Below are positions 31,670 to 40,840 of a DNA stretch of 64,000 nt, piece by piece. The position numbers were made by a program, and so were the translations under genes. The stretch spans positions 868,001-932,000 of the forward strand of contig NZ_JANHLD010000001.1 in NCBI RefSeq assembly GCF_028682455.1. The letters are read 5' to 3'. Under the pieces are notes generated by a model. It saw nothing but the letters and a program-made list of their open reading frames with translations. It was not told the origin of the DNA and did no database searches. Position 1 is the stretch's first letter; each line of letters begins with the position of its first letter. Origin of the DNA: Pseudomonas putida (lineage in GTDB: Bacteria; Pseudomonadota; Gammaproteobacteria; Pseudomonadales; Pseudomonadaceae).

Positions 31670-33784
31670 ATGGTGGCATTTTCGCGCATTCGCCCGGCTT
31701 CTCTCTCCGTCCTGGGCATGCTGGTCGCTCCAGCGCTGCAAGCCGAAACCCTGGCCATTCCGGCAACCTCGGTCAACAGCAGTTATGAAGAACAGAGCTA
31801 CAAGGCCAGTGAAAGCAAAACGGCGCTGAAGATCGACGCACCGCTGCGCGACATCCCGCAGACGGTCAACGTCGTGCCGCAAAGCGTGATCAAGGACCAG
31901 GGGGCACAGTCGATGGAAGACGTGCTCAAGAACGTGCCCGGCATTGGCCTGTCCAACGGCGACGGCCAGCGCGACCAGGTCACCATCCGTGGCTTCAGCG
32001 CCATTGGCGACATGTACGTTGATGGCCTGCGTGACGATGCGCTGTACTACCGCGACCTTTCCAACGTCGAGCGAGTCGAGGTGATCAAGGGCCCGGCGGC
32101 CGTACTCTACGGGCGCGGGTCATCCGGCGGCCTGATCAACAACGTCAGCAAGAAGCCCACCTTCAGCCCGGTGCAGGAAGTGGGCGCAAGCTTCGACAGT
32201 GAAGGCAAGCGCCGTACCCAGTTCGATGCCGGCTGGGCCGACCAGCAGCAGGGCGACAAGGCTTTTCGGGTCACCGGTGCCCTGGAGGACAGCGACACCT
32301 TTCGCGATGACGGCTACATCGACCGCAAGGCCATCGCGCCGACCGCCTATTTCAAGCTCTCCGACGACCTGGACCTGACCGTAGGCGCCACCTACCTGTA
32401 CGACAAGCGCCTGATCGACTTCGGGATTCCGGCCCTGGGCGACCGGCCGGTGGATGTCGACCGCGACAAGCGTTTCGGCGCCGGCGATCCGGACGACGAC
32501 TACGCCCGCAGCGAAGTGTTCTCGTTCACCGCCGGGGTTGATTACCGCCTCAACGACGACTTCACCCTGAGCAACACCAGTCGCTATTACCATTACGACC
32601 TGGACCGCAACAACACCCTGGCCGACACCAGCCCCACGCGTTTTGTCACCGCCGCAAACGGCGATCTGCTGGTCAAGCTCAACCGTGGCAACGTGCAGCG
32701 TACCGAAGACGGCTGGTTCAACCAGACCGAGCTCAAGCACCAGGCGCAACTGGCCGGCATGAACCACAACTTGCTCTATGGCATGGAACTGGGCCGCCAG
32801 GTCAAGGACCAGTCGGTGTTCAGCCAGAACAACGTGGCCCAGGTGCCGGTGTTCCGCGATGGACTGGTCGACGTGCCATTCCAGGCCAACCGCCAGACCG
32901 CCAAAGGCACCACCACCCAGGACACCGCGGGCTTCTATGTGCAGGACCTGATCGAGCTGGCCCCGCAGTGGAAGGCCCTGGTCGGCGTACGCTACGACGT
33001 GTTCGACCAGGAATACGCCGATGACCTCAGCGGTGCCGACCTTACCCGTACCGACACCACCTGGAGTCCTCGTGTGGGCCTGGTGTTCCAGCCCGACCAG
33101 ATCCAGTCCTACTATGTGTCGGTCAGCCGCTCCTACCAGCCATCCTCCGAGGTGTTCGCCCTTAGCACCGGCAACCAGGGCCTGGAGCCCGAAGAAACCA
33201 CCAACTATGAAATCGGCGCCAAGTGGGACCTGCTCGACAGCCGCCTGGCGGTGACCGCAGCGCTGTTCCGTCTGGAGCGCACCAACATGAAGACCACCGA
33301 TCCGGCCAACCCGGCCAACCTGGTGCTGTCGGGCGAACAGCGAACCGATGGTTTCGAGGCGACGGTCAGTGGCCAGTTGACAGACAAATGGCAGGTGTAT
33401 GGCGGCTTCGCGTTCCTGGATGCGGAAATCACCAAATCCAACAGCAGCACCAATGGCGTACCTAACGAAGGCCAGACCCCGACCCTGACCCCGCGCACCA
33501 GCGCCAACCTGTGGCTGGTGCGTTCCCTGAGCGAAACCTGGCGGGTGGGCATGGGCGCAAACTATGTGGACGAGCGCTACACCGCGCTGGACAACGTGGT
33601 GGTGATGCCGTCGTACACCACGGTAGATGCGGCCTTGCTGTACAACCAGCCGAAGTGGGACATGGCGCTGCGCCTGCGCAACGTCTTTGACCGCGACTAC
33701 TACGCCTCGGCCCACGGCTCGGTCGACCTGATCACCCCGGGCGCACCACGTACCCTGGAGCTGAGCACCAACTACCGCTTCTGA
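31670..33784 (+). CDS. TonB-dependent catecholate siderophore receptor (Fiu-like)
   Basis: The 704-residue outer-membrane receptor has a short signal peptide (to LQAE), a plug domain (LRDIPQTVNVVPQSVIKDQG, DVLKNVPGIGLSNGDGQRDQ, VERVEVIKGPAAVLYGRGSS) and a barrel ending in LSTNYRF. There is no STN domain, so it does not signal through a FecR. The plug is closest in character to Fiu/PiuA-type catecholate receptors. AAAGGAA precedes the start. The upstream AT-rich segment (31590-31665) is where Fur control would be expected; only a partial Fur-box match is visible. Confidence 0.9.
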   Translation: MVAFSRIRPASLSVLGMLVAPALQAETLAIPATSVNSSYEEQSYKASESKTALKIDAPLRDIPQTVNVVPQSVIKDQGAQSMEDVLKNVPGIGLSNGDGQRDQVTIRGFSAIGDMYVDGLRDDALYYRDLSNVERVEVIKGPAAVLYGRGSSGGLINNVSKKPTFSPVQEVGASFDSEGKRRTQFDAGWADQQQGDKAFRVTGALEDSDTFRDDGYIDRKAIAPTAYFKLSDDLDLTVGATYLYDKRLIDFGIPALGDRPVDVDRDKRFGAGDPDDDYARSEVFSFTAGVDYRLNDDFTLSNTSRYYHYDLDRNNTLADTSPTRFVTAANGDLLVKLNRGNVQRTEDGWFNQTELKHQAQLAGMNHNLLYGMELGRQVKDQSVFSQNNVAQVPVFRDGLVDVPFQANRQTAKGTTTQDTAGFYVQDLIELAPQWKALVGVRYDVFDQEYADDLSGADLTRTDTTWSPRVGLVFQPDQIQSYYVSVSRSYQPSSEVFALSTGNQGLEPEETTNYEIGAKWDLLDSRLAVTAALFRLERTNMKTTDPANPANLVLSGEQRTDGFEATVSGQLTDKWQVYGGFAFLDAEITKSNSSTNGVPNEGQTPTLTPRTSANLWLVRSLSETWRVGMGANYVDERYTALDNVVVMPSYTTVDAALLYNQPKWDMALRLRNVFDRDYYASAHGSVDLITPGAPRTLELSTNYRF

Positions 33785-33799
33785 GGTTGATGAACGGCA

Positions 33800-33847
33800 T
33801 CGCGGGGCAAACCTGCTCCTACCTGCAGGAGCGGGTTTGCCCCGCGA
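33800..33847. repeat. REP palindrome pair between convergent genes
   Basis: Arms 33800-33820 and 33827-33847 (21 bases, one mismatch) with a 6-base spacer, carrying the GCGGGGCAAACC core variant. It lies between the receptor and the convergent cytochrome b gene and probably acts as a bidirectional barrier. Confidence 0.88.
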
Positions 33848-33853
33848 ATGATT

Positions 33854-34381
33854 TCAGAGGTTGCGCCGCTTACCGGTAATCATCGACAGCGGCAGGTTCT
33901 CCTTGAGGCGCAGGCTCTCGAACACGGCAGCGCCGATGTGCACACAGACCAGCCCCAGTAAGATGTTGGCCATGTATTCATGAATATCGCGCGGCAGTTC
34001 TTCACCCCAGAAGTAATCGACTTCCTCCATCAGGAAGCCGCTGAGCCCCAGGCCGACCATCAACAGCAACATCAGTACCATGACCAGCGCGCCGATGGGC
34101 GAGTGGCCGAGGCGGTGATAGTTCTCACCGTGGATCAAGGCGTGCAGGTGCCATTTGAGCCGGGCAGGGGTTGGCCAGAAATCCACCCAGCGCGCCGCAG
34201 ACGTGCCGACAAAACCCCAGAGCGTACGGATCAGCACGATGGCCACGGCGTAGTAGCCCAGCCAGCGGTGCCAGCCATCGCCTTCTTCGGTAAAGAAGTA
34301 ACCGCCGACAAAGGCCACCACCAGCGACCAGTGGCAAAACCGCACCAATGGGTCCCAGAGGCGCAGGGTATCGGCCTTCAC
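33854..34381 (-). CDS. cytochrome b561 / Ni-Fe hydrogenase-type b subunit
   Basis: The 175-residue inner-membrane protein has four hydrophobic helices with candidate haem-ligating histidines in VRFCHWSLVVAF, GDGWHRWLGYYAV and LLGLVCVHIGAAVFESL. It belongs to the cytochrome b/b6-type family linked to PepSY proteins. It lies one base after the PepSY gene stop, so the two form an operon. A membrane electron-transfer role, possibly in ferric or siderophore reduction, is suggested only by the receptor that faces it. Confidence 0.86.
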   Translation of the reverse strand: MKADTLRLWDPLVRFCHWSLVVAFVGGYFFTEEGDGWHRWLGYYAVAIVLIRTLWGFVGTSAARWVDFWPTPARLKWHLHALIHGENYHRLGHSPIGALVMVLMLLLMVGLGLSGFLMEEVDYFWGEELPRDIHEYMANILLGLVCVHIGAAVFESLRLKENLPLSMITGKRRNL

Positions 34382-34382
34382 C

Positions 34383-34652
34383 TCAGTCGATCTCTTCCTT
34401 CACCTTCTTGCCGGTGACCGGGTCGAAGTAGATTTCGACTTTGCGCTTGTCCTTGTCCCAACCGTAGATCTCATAGCAGTTGCCGTCGGTGATCTTGAAC
34501 TTCTTGATCTCGTAACCCTGCTTTTTCAGCTCTTGCTGGAAGTTGTCCGGGTCCTGCCACTGGACCTTGTCGGCCTTGGAACATTCGGTCTTGGCCAGCG
34601 CCAGCGGGCTGGCGACAAGCAGGGCGGCAAGCAGAAGGGTACGCATACGCAT
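34383..34652 (-). CDS. small exported PepSY-domain protein
   Basis: The 89-residue protein has a signal peptide (MRMRTLLLAALLVASPLALA) and one PepSY domain (FQQELKKQGYEIKKFKITDG, YEIYGWDKDKRKVEIYFDPV), with two cysteines in the mature part (TECSKAD and DGNCYEI). Such proteins pair with b-type cytochromes; function is unknown. First gene of the two-gene operon. An in-frame Met two codons later is an alternative start. Confidence 0.87.
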   Translation of the reverse strand: MRMRTLLLAALLVASPLALAKTECSKADKVQWQDPDNFQQELKKQGYEIKKFKITDGNCYEIYGWDKDKRKVEIYFDPVTGKKVKEEID

Positions 34653-34730
34653 GACAAGTCCTCGCGATTATGGAAAACGCGGCAGCACAGCCATGAAGCC
34701 GGATTGAGCTTATGTCGGGTGTGGCAACGA

Positions 34731-34955
34731 TCAGCGAAAACGCGGCAGCGGCCGTTCGACGTTGAGCGAGGTCAGGGTCTTCTTGACCAGGGCTTCGTCG
34801 GCCTCCACCACCTTGAGGCTGGCGCGGATCTTGCCGGCCACCGGAATATCGCCCTGGCGGTCGATCCAGTCGGCAATCTCTTTGCAGGCGCTGGCCAATG
34901 TAGTCTGCCGATGGTCGATAAGGGTCAGTAGTTTGGTGATTTCTTTGTCGGACAT
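34731..34955 (-). CDS. small conserved hypothetical protein
   Basis: The 74-residue cytosolic protein starts at MSDKEITKLLTLIDHRQTT and is predicted helical, without signal peptide or cysteines other than one in LASACKEIADW. I recognise no domain. It is upstream of the PepSY gene on the same strand with a 78-base gap. Alternative upstream start codons would add a low-complexity extension and are less likely. Confidence 0.65.
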   Translation of the reverse strand: MSDKEITKLLTLIDHRQTTLASACKEIADWIDRQGDIPVAGKIRASLKVVEADEALVKKTLTSLNVERPLPRFR

Positions 34956-35200
34956 GGTGTAATCCTCCGCGTGCGAATTCAGTGTAGCAGTGCCCGCTGA
35001 AACTGCCGCCGCCGGCCCGCCACGCGGTTGTGAGCCGGCCAACGACGTACTATCCTTGCCGCCAAGCGATACCCCGCATACTTATAACCAATTCCTCTGC
35101 GCACACGCTTCCACTCAGGTCCGATGGCCTTGGGTGCTTCATGCTGGGCGCACGATCCGTGCCTTGCGACTGCAAACGATCTGGAGTAACACCCCCACCG

Positions 35201-36394
35201 ATGAATACCCCCGTGGATGCGCGAGCCGGCAGCTGGCTCAGTGTGATCGCCCTGGCCCTGGCGGCCTTTATCTTCAATACCACCGAGTTCGTTCCGGTGG
35301 CACTGCTCAGTGATATTGGTGAAAGCTTCCAGATGCCTACCGCCCAGGTTGGCCTGATGTTGACCATCTATGCCTGGGTGGTGGCCCTGGCGTCGCTGCC
35401 GATGATGCTGCTCACGCGCAACATCGAGCGGCGCAAGTTGCTGACCATTGTCTTTGCGCTGTTCATCGTCAGCCACCTGCTGTCGGGCGTGGCCCAGAGC
35501 TTTGGCATGCTGTTGCTCAGCCGTATCGGCATCGCGCTGGCCCACGCCGTGTTCTGGGCCATCACCGCATCGCTGGCCGTGCGCGTGGCGCCGCCTGGGC
35601 AACAAGCCAAGGCCCTGGGGCTGCTGGCGACCGGCACCACCCTGGCGATGGTCATGGGCATTCCCCTGGGGCGGGTAGTGGGGGAGGCGCTGGGCTGGCG
35701 CACCACCTTCCTGGCGATTGGCGGCGTAGCCCTGGCGACCTTGATCTGCCTGGTCAAGTCGCTGCCGTTGCTGCCCAGCCAGAACTCGGGCTCGCTGCGC
35801 AGTGTGCCGGTGTTGTTCAAGCGTCCGGCGCTGGTCACGGTGTACGTGCTGGTAGCGCTGGTGATTGCCGCACAGTTCACCGCCTACAGCTACATCGAGC
35901 CCTTCGCCTTGAACGTCGCGCAGATCAGTGGCGAGCTGACCACCGTGCTGCTGCTATTGTTCGGCGGCGCCGGGGTGTTTGGCTCGGTGCTGTTCAGTCG
36001 CTACAGCGAGCGCTTCCCCAGTGGTTTCCTGATCGCCGCCATCGCCATGCTGGCGGCCTGCCTATTGCTGTTGCTGCCGCTGTCCGCCGACTTCGGCCTG
36101 CTCGGTACGCTGAGTGTGTTCTGGGGCATTTCGATCATGTGCTTCAGCCTGGCGCTGCAGTCAAAAGTGCTGATCCTCGCCTCCGATGCCACCGACGTTG
36201 CCATGGCGATGTTCTCGGGGATCTACAACATCGGTATCGGCGCCGGGGCCTTGATCGGCAGCCTGGTCAGCGTGCACATGGGATTGGCCAACATCGGCCT
36301 GGTGGGAGGCTCGCTGGCCGTGGTCGGCCTGCTGTTGTGCGGGGTGACCACCTACCGCTTCGCAACTGCCGGTGTGACCGATCGCCCGCTGTAG
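35201..36394 (+). CDS. MFS sugar-efflux-type transporter (SotB-like)
   Basis: The 397-residue inner-membrane protein has twelve hydrophobic segments. The N-terminal phrase [20 protein letters not shown] and the following [20 protein letters not shown] are characteristic of the SotB/YdeA sugar- and arabinose-efflux branch. CTGGAG precedes the start at 35201. Probable exporter; substrate unknown. Monocistronic. Confidence 0.88.
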   Translation: MNTPVDARAGSWLSVIALALAAFIFNTTEFVPVALLSDIGESFQMPTAQVGLMLTIYAWVVALASLPMMLLTRNIERRKLLTIVFALFIVSHLLSGVAQSFGMLLLSRIGIALAHAVFWAITASLAVRVAPPGQQAKALGLLATGTTLAMVMGIPLGRVVGEALGWRTTFLAIGGVALATLICLVKSLPLLPSQNSGSLRSVPVLFKRPALVTVYVLVALVIAAQFTAYSYIEPFALNVAQISGELTTVLLLLFGGAGVFGSVLFSRYSERFPSGFLIAAIAMLAACLLLLLPLSADFGLLGTLSVFWGISIMCFSLALQSKVLILASDATDVAMAMFSGIYNIGIGAGALIGSLVSVHMGLANIGLVGGSLAVVGLLLCGVTTYRFATAGVTDRPL

Positions 36395-36497
36395 CGCACA
36401 GGGGGCGCCATCCCTAGGCTGGACCATCGCCCCCGACATCCCTATACTCCCCGTCTCGCAATTCACCTTGACCCTGCAGCAGCGGGGTCGCCATCCA

Positions 36498-36514
36498 GGT
36501 CACGCTCAGTGACC
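36498..36514. promoter_or_regulatory. inverted repeat GGTCAC-N5-GTGACC
   Basis: Perfect 6-base arms with a 5-base spacer, 222 bases upstream of the symporter start. Its GGTCA/TGACC half-sites match those of the palindrome at 36694. Confidence 0.4.
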
Positions 36515-36693
36515 CGACGCCAAGCGTCGAAGCACGCTCTGCCTTTTTTGCAGATACCTCGCGCCGGTGGCGCGTCTTGCACGTTCGCGCAGGTCTGCGC
36601 GCATCCGCATTTCTGCTCAGTGTTTCGACGGCTCGGCCATGGGGCTCGCCGCCCATCGCATCCCGCGCAAACGGCCTGCTCGCAGCCACCTCT

Positions 36694-36707
36694 GGTCATG
36701 CATGACC
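36694..36707. promoter_or_regulatory. 14-base perfect palindrome before the symporter gene
   Basis: GGTCATGCATGACC has no mismatches and ends 28 bases before the symporter start codon, placing it in the leader or core promoter. Operator function is inferred from position and symmetry. Confidence 0.5.
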
Positions 36708-36735
36708 GAACCTGCGAAAGACAAGGGAAAACACG

Positions 36736-38403
36736 ATGCAAGAAACTGCTTTTTACCAGCTGTCAGCCACCTCAGCGATACTGCTGCTGGTCGGCTTCTA
36801 CGGCGCCACCTTCCTGCTGTCATTGTTGATTCGTGAGAAAAACGAAAACGTCGATGGCTTCATGGTCTCCAACAGCGCCGTGGGCTTCGGGTTGTCCAGC
36901 GCGAGCATGATCGCCACCTGGATCTGGGCTGCCTCGTTCTATGCCAGCGCCACTTCAGGCTTCAAGTACGGCCTCTCCGGGCCATTGCACTATGGCTTCT
37001 GGGGCGCGCTGATGATCCTGTTCATCTATCCCTTCGGTAAGCGCTTTCGCCAACTGGCGCCCAAGGCCCACACCCTGGCCGAAATCCTTCACGCCCGCCA
37101 CGGCACCTCCAGCCAGATGATCATGGCGGTGTCCAACATCATTGGCAGTTGCATCAGCCTGATGGTCAATTTCACGGCCGCCGGTGCACTGGTGTCGATG
37201 CTCAGCCCGCTGACCTTCATCCAGGGCGTGCTGATCGCCGGCCTCGGCGTGTTGTCCTATACCCTGTGGTCGGGCTTTCGCGCCTCGGTGATGACCGACT
37301 TCGCGCAACTGGTGGCGATGATCCTGGCCGCGGTTATTATTATTCCGCTGATCTTCTTCAATGCCGGTGGTCCCGACCTGCTGGCCGCCAACATGTGGCG
37401 CCTGGATGCCCAGCAGGCGGACTTCTATTCCACCAAGGCGATCCTGGAGCAGGGGGCCCCGTACTTTGTCGCGGTGCTGGCCTACGCGATTGGCAACCAG
37501 ACCATTGCCCAGCGCCTGTTCGCCGTACGCGAAGACCTCATCAAGCCCACCTTCCTCACCGCCACCATCGGTTACGGCGCGATCGTCATCGGGCTGGGCA
37601 TGCTTGGCCTGCTGGCGCTGTTCACCGGCCTTGAGCCTGTCAATGGCGACATGAACAACATCATTCCGCAGATGGCCTCCACCTACCTGCCGCCCATCGG
37701 TATCGCGTTGTTCTTCATCCTGGTGATCGGCTCGCTGTCATCGACCGCCGACTCCGACCTCACCGCACTCTCGGCCATTGTCATGACCGATGTGTATGGC
37801 AAGAACCTCGCCAGGGGCAACCCCGACCCGCGCCGCATGCTGTGGTGGGGACGCGCGACCATGGTGATCGCCACGCTGTTCGGGGTGGTGTTCGCCAGCC
37901 TCAAGTTCGACATCCTGGTGATGCTGGTCTTTGTCGGCGCCTTGTGGGGCGCGATCGTGTTCCCGGTGATCGCCAGCTGCTACTGGGACCGGGTCAACAA
38001 TCGTGCGTTTGTCTGGTCGGTGTTGTCGGCGGTGCTGCTGTTCACCGTAGTGCGCTTCGAGCTGGTGCCGGTCGACGGTGCGGTAGCTGTGTTCTTCGAG
38101 GTCTGCGCGGCAATCGGTGGCGCAGTGGTACTGGGGCTGATGACCTTCGGCTTCTTCGGCCGCACGGCGGCATTGGCGGTGGCTGCGCTGGCGCTGGCGC
38201 TCATGTTGCCGGTGTTCATCGGCACCCTGCGCGAGTACATCGTGCTATTGGGTTCGCTGACGGCCTATGGGGTCAGCACGGTGGTTTGCGTGGCGCTGAG
38301 CCTGCGCAACAACGAGCGCTTCGACTTCGACCTGCTGGCAACGCGGGTGACCTCGTTCCAGCGTGAACAATCCTCGATCCAAGGAGAAGTGGTATGTGGT
38401 TGA
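36736..38403 (+). CDS. sodium:solute symporter (SSS family)
   Basis: The 555-residue inner-membrane protein has about thirteen hydrophobic segments. SSS-family features are the N-terminal FMVSNSAVGFGLSSASMIAT, the GFKYGLSGPLHYGFWGA region and the sodium-site segment LVIGSLSSTADSDLTALSAI. It resembles urea/polyamine/choline-type symporters of plants and fungi as well as bacterial members; substrate not assigned. The last ten bases overlap a 40-residue membrane peptide gene, its probable accessory subunit. Confidence 0.9.
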   Translation: MQETAFYQLSATSAILLLVGFYGATFLLSLLIREKNENVDGFMVSNSAVGFGLSSASMIATWIWAASFYASATSGFKYGLSGPLHYGFWGALMILFIYPFGKRFRQLAPKAHTLAEILHARHGTSSQMIMAVSNIIGSCISLMVNFTAAGALVSMLSPLTFIQGVLIAGLGVLSYTLWSGFRASVMTDFAQLVAMILAAVIIIPLIFFNAGGPDLLAANMWRLDAQQADFYSTKAILEQGAPYFVAVLAYAIGNQTIAQRLFAVREDLIKPTFLTATIGYGAIVIGLGMLGLLALFTGLEPVNGDMNNIIPQMASTYLPPIGIALFFILVIGSLSSTADSDLTALSAIVMTDVYGKNLARGNPDPRRMLWWGRATMVIATLFGVVFASLKFDILVMLVFVGALWGAIVFPVIASCYWDRVNNRAFVWSVLSAVLLFTVVRFELVPVDGAVAVFFEVCAAIGGAVVLGLMTFGFFGRTAALAVAALALALMLPVFIGTLREYIVLLGSLTAYGVSTVVCVALSLRNNERFDFDLLATRVTSFQREQSSIQGEVVCG

Positions 38404-38516
38404 CTCTGTATTTTCTGGTCTGGCCGGCGATCTCGCTGGGAGTATTGATCGTGCTGCTGGTCACCCTCTGGCGCGATGTGCGTGCGGCCCGCAAGAGCGG
38501 CGAGGCGATGATCTGA
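38394..38516 (+). CDS. 40-residue small membrane subunit of the SSS symporter
   Basis: The product (MWLTLYFLVWPAISLGVLIV...ending ARKSGEAMI) is one transmembrane helix with a short basic tail. It starts inside the last codons of the symporter gene in another frame, with AAGGAG at 38381-38386, so expression is coupled. Similar tiny proteins, named putative transporter small subunit, follow SSS symporters in other Pseudomonas. It probably binds and stabilises the symporter. Confidence 0.83.
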   Translation: MWLTLYFLVWPAISLGVLIVLLVTLWRDVRAARKSGEAMI

Positions 38517-38523
38517 CGTCCGT

Positions 38524-40049
38524 CTACAGGCGGCCGGTCAGGCCGCGTTCGGCAAAGTACTGCTCCAGCACGTCGGCCCCGGCATTGCTCCAGGCCAGGG
38601 CCACGTAGCTGTCGGGGCGCAGCAGGTACACGGCATCGCGCATCAGCCCGGCGGCTTCATGGGCTTCGCTCCAGTTGAACACCTCCACCGGTATGCCACG
38701 GGTGCCGCACCATTGCACAAGGTCGGCACCCACTGCGCCGTATACCTGCACCTGCCAGCTCATGCGGGCAAGACTGCTGTAGTTGTCGCGTCCACCGTCG
38801 GCCACCCAGGGCAGTCGATCGCCACCCTGGATATCTCCCGCGCTGCCGACGCTCAGCGGCATGTCGCGGTAGTTGATGCCGATTTGCGAGACGGTGCGAA
38901 ACAGAAACTCGCGCGCCGACTTCAATGCCACCACCCGCGGGAACAGCCGCGGCGCCAGGCGGGTACGCAGCAGGCCGGCCAGGCGGCCATCGGCGGTGAT
39001 GAAGTTGAACACCTGGTCGGTGGTTGCCACCAGCCGCCTGGCAAAGGCGCTGCGTTCGATCTCGAACGTGTCGAGCAGGCTGTCCTCGGCCTGGCCGCGC
39101 AACACGCTGGCCAACTTCCAGGCCAGGTTGATGGCATCGCCGATGCCCGTGTTCATGCCCTGGCCGCCGGCCGGGCTGTGTACATGGGCGGCGTCGCCGA
39201 GCAGGAAGGCCCGCTGCTGGCTGAACTGCTCGGCCACCCGGTGATGTACCCGGTAGGTGGAAAACCAGTTCACCTGTTGCACCTGCACCTTCATATGCTC
39301 GATCGCCCGTCGGCTGACATCCTCGAAACGCAGCGTGTCGGGGTGTTCGGCGCGTTCATCGCGCACGGTGCCGATCAGGCGCGCACGGCCACTGCCCGCC
39401 AGGGGGAAGACCGCCAGGAAATCCGCTTCGTCCAGGTCCACATGCAGCTCACCGTTGAGTGCCGGGCCCTGGGCCTGCACATCGGCCACATAGAACACTT
39501 GCTGGTAGGTACCACCCGGAAAGCCGATGCCCAGCGCCTTGCGCACGGTCGAGCGGGCGCCGTCGCAGCCGGCCAGGTAAGCCGCTTCGCAGTGCGCCTG
39601 CAGGCCGTCGGCGTGGTGCAACTGCGCGCTGATCCCGCGCTCATCCTGGGTAAAGCCCTGCAGATCGGTCTGGCGTTCCACCTCCACGCCAAAGCCTTGC
39701 AAGCGTTCGATCAGCAGTTGCTCGTGCTGGTCCTGGGGTAGATGTGCAGGAAGGGATAGGGGGTAAGGTCGGCACCGATATCGCTGAAGGGCAGGCGCGC
39801 CGCGGCTTCGCCCTTGACCCACAGGTTGGCCGCCGGCACCCGGTGGCCCTGTTCGAGAATCGCCGAGGTAAGGTCCAGCTGGCGGTACAGCTCCAGGGTT
39901 CGGGCCTGTACCGCCAGCGCCCGGGAGGTGGTGCCAGGGCCGGCGGTGCGGTCGACGATGCGTACCTTCACCCCCAGTTTGCTCAGCCACAACGCCAGCA
40001 CCAGCCCGGTGGGGCCGGCGCCGACAATCAGTACCTCACAACGGTTCAT
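38524..40049 (-). pseudogene. FAD-dependent aromatic monooxygenase, frameshifted
   Basis: The gene encodes a PHBH/MhpA-like FAD hydroxylase of about 508 residues. The N-terminal part (from 40049) has the dinucleotide motif VLIVGAGPTGLVLALWL; the remainder (read down to 38524) has the DG motif region YLAGCDGARSTVRKALG and the FAD motif LLGDAAHVHSPAGGQGMNTG. After LHIYP the frame shifts: a C4 tract on the minus strand (39735-39738) replaces the expected C5, and the first frame stops at 39711. Total length is one base short of an intact reading frame. A sequencing error or phase variation in the homopolymer is possible; otherwise the gene is inactive. Confidence 0.88.
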
Positions 40050-40061
40050 CGCACGCGCTCC

Positions 40062-40676
40062 TCAGCGCTGGGCGAACGCCAGGTTCAGGCCCAGGCCGGC
40101 AAAGGATGCCGCAAAACTGCGGCGCAACCAGTTCTGCACCTGCGGCGACTCGATCACCGCGCGGCGGAACAGGTTGGCCAGCAGGCCGTACAACACGAAC
40201 ACCACGAACGTCATGAGCATGAACACACCGCTCAGGCCGAGCATCTGGGCGGTCACCGAACCGCCCTGCGGGGTGATGAACTGGGGCAGGAACGCCAGGA
40301 AGAAAATAGTCAGCTTGGGGTTGAGTATGTTCAACAGGCCCGCGCGCAGCATCAGGCTGCCGGCGCTGCCGACCTGGGTGTTGCTGTCTACGGCGAAGGC
40401 CGAGCGATCGCGCCAGGTCGCGTAGGCCAGGTACAGCAGGTAGGCGACACCGGCGAACTTCAGCCCCTGGAAGGCCAGGGCACTGGTGTGCAGGATGGCC
40501 GACAGGCCGAGTATCGAAGCCAGCAGGTGCGGGACGATGCCGGCGGTGCAACCGAGCGCGGTGTACAGGCTGGCCCGCTTGCCTGCGACCAGGGCGGTGG
40601 AAATCGTCAGGATTACACCGCTGCCGGGAATCAGCACGACGATCAGGGAAGTAATGAGGAAATCCAGGTTCGGCAT
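40062..40676 (-). CDS. LysE-family amino-acid/metabolite exporter
   Basis: The 204-residue inner-membrane protein has six hydrophobic segments typical of the LysE/RhtB superfamily, with LIVVLIPGSGVILTISTAL at the N terminus and LLNILNPKLTIFFLAFLPQF, whose NPK motif is diagnostic. It is upstream of the frameshifted monooxygenase (12-base gap). Start at 40676 chosen over an upstream Met that gives MERNT. Confidence 0.9.
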   Translation of the reverse strand: MPNLDFLITSLIVVLIPGSGVILTISTALVAGKRASLYTALGCTAGIVPHLLASILGLSAILHTSALAFQGLKFAGVAYLLYLAYATWRDRSAFAVDSNTQVGSAGSLMLRAGLLNILNPKLTIFFLAFLPQFITPQGGSVTAQMLGLSGVFMLMTFVVFVLYGLLANLFRRAVIESPQVQNWLRRSFAASFAGLGLNLAFAQR

Positions 40677-40794
40677 TGTGTTGCGCTCCATGCACGCAGA
40701 AGGAAAGACACTCCCCCAAGTGTAAGACGGCCCGGAGGATTTGCGCGCCGGTCGTCGGCACGGCTGTGCGTGGATGGTGGTGATGTATGATCTG

Positions 40795-40827
40795 GATTAG
40801 TATGGATTCGTCATATCCAATCTAATC
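40795..40827. promoter_or_regulatory. operator/promoter of the RES toxin-antitoxin operon
   Basis: GATTAGTATGGAT (40795-40807) and ATCCAATCTAATC (40815-40827) form a 13-base dyad with 11 matching positions and a 7-base spacer. It ends 13 bases before the antitoxin start codon. A TATGAT hexamer at 40786 could be the -10, so binding would block transcription, as in toxin-antitoxin autoregulation. Confidence 0.6.
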
Positions 40828-40840
40828 ACACGGAGCTCCC

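Larger units (their letters stand above)
36395..36735. other. 341-base intergenic region upstream of the SSS symporter
   Basis: No gene is supported here. The region holds a GGGGGCG/CGCCCCC inverted repeat right after the SotB-like gene, two dyads with related half-sites (36498-36514 and 36694-36707), and a short T-run near 36544. No known riboswitch could be recognised by eye. Confidence 0.6.

Noticed and set aside
36395..36735. Possible riboswitch before the SSS symporter
   Set aside because: The length is suitable, but I could not match the conserved cores of the glycine, guanidine or other common riboswitches; only dyads remain.
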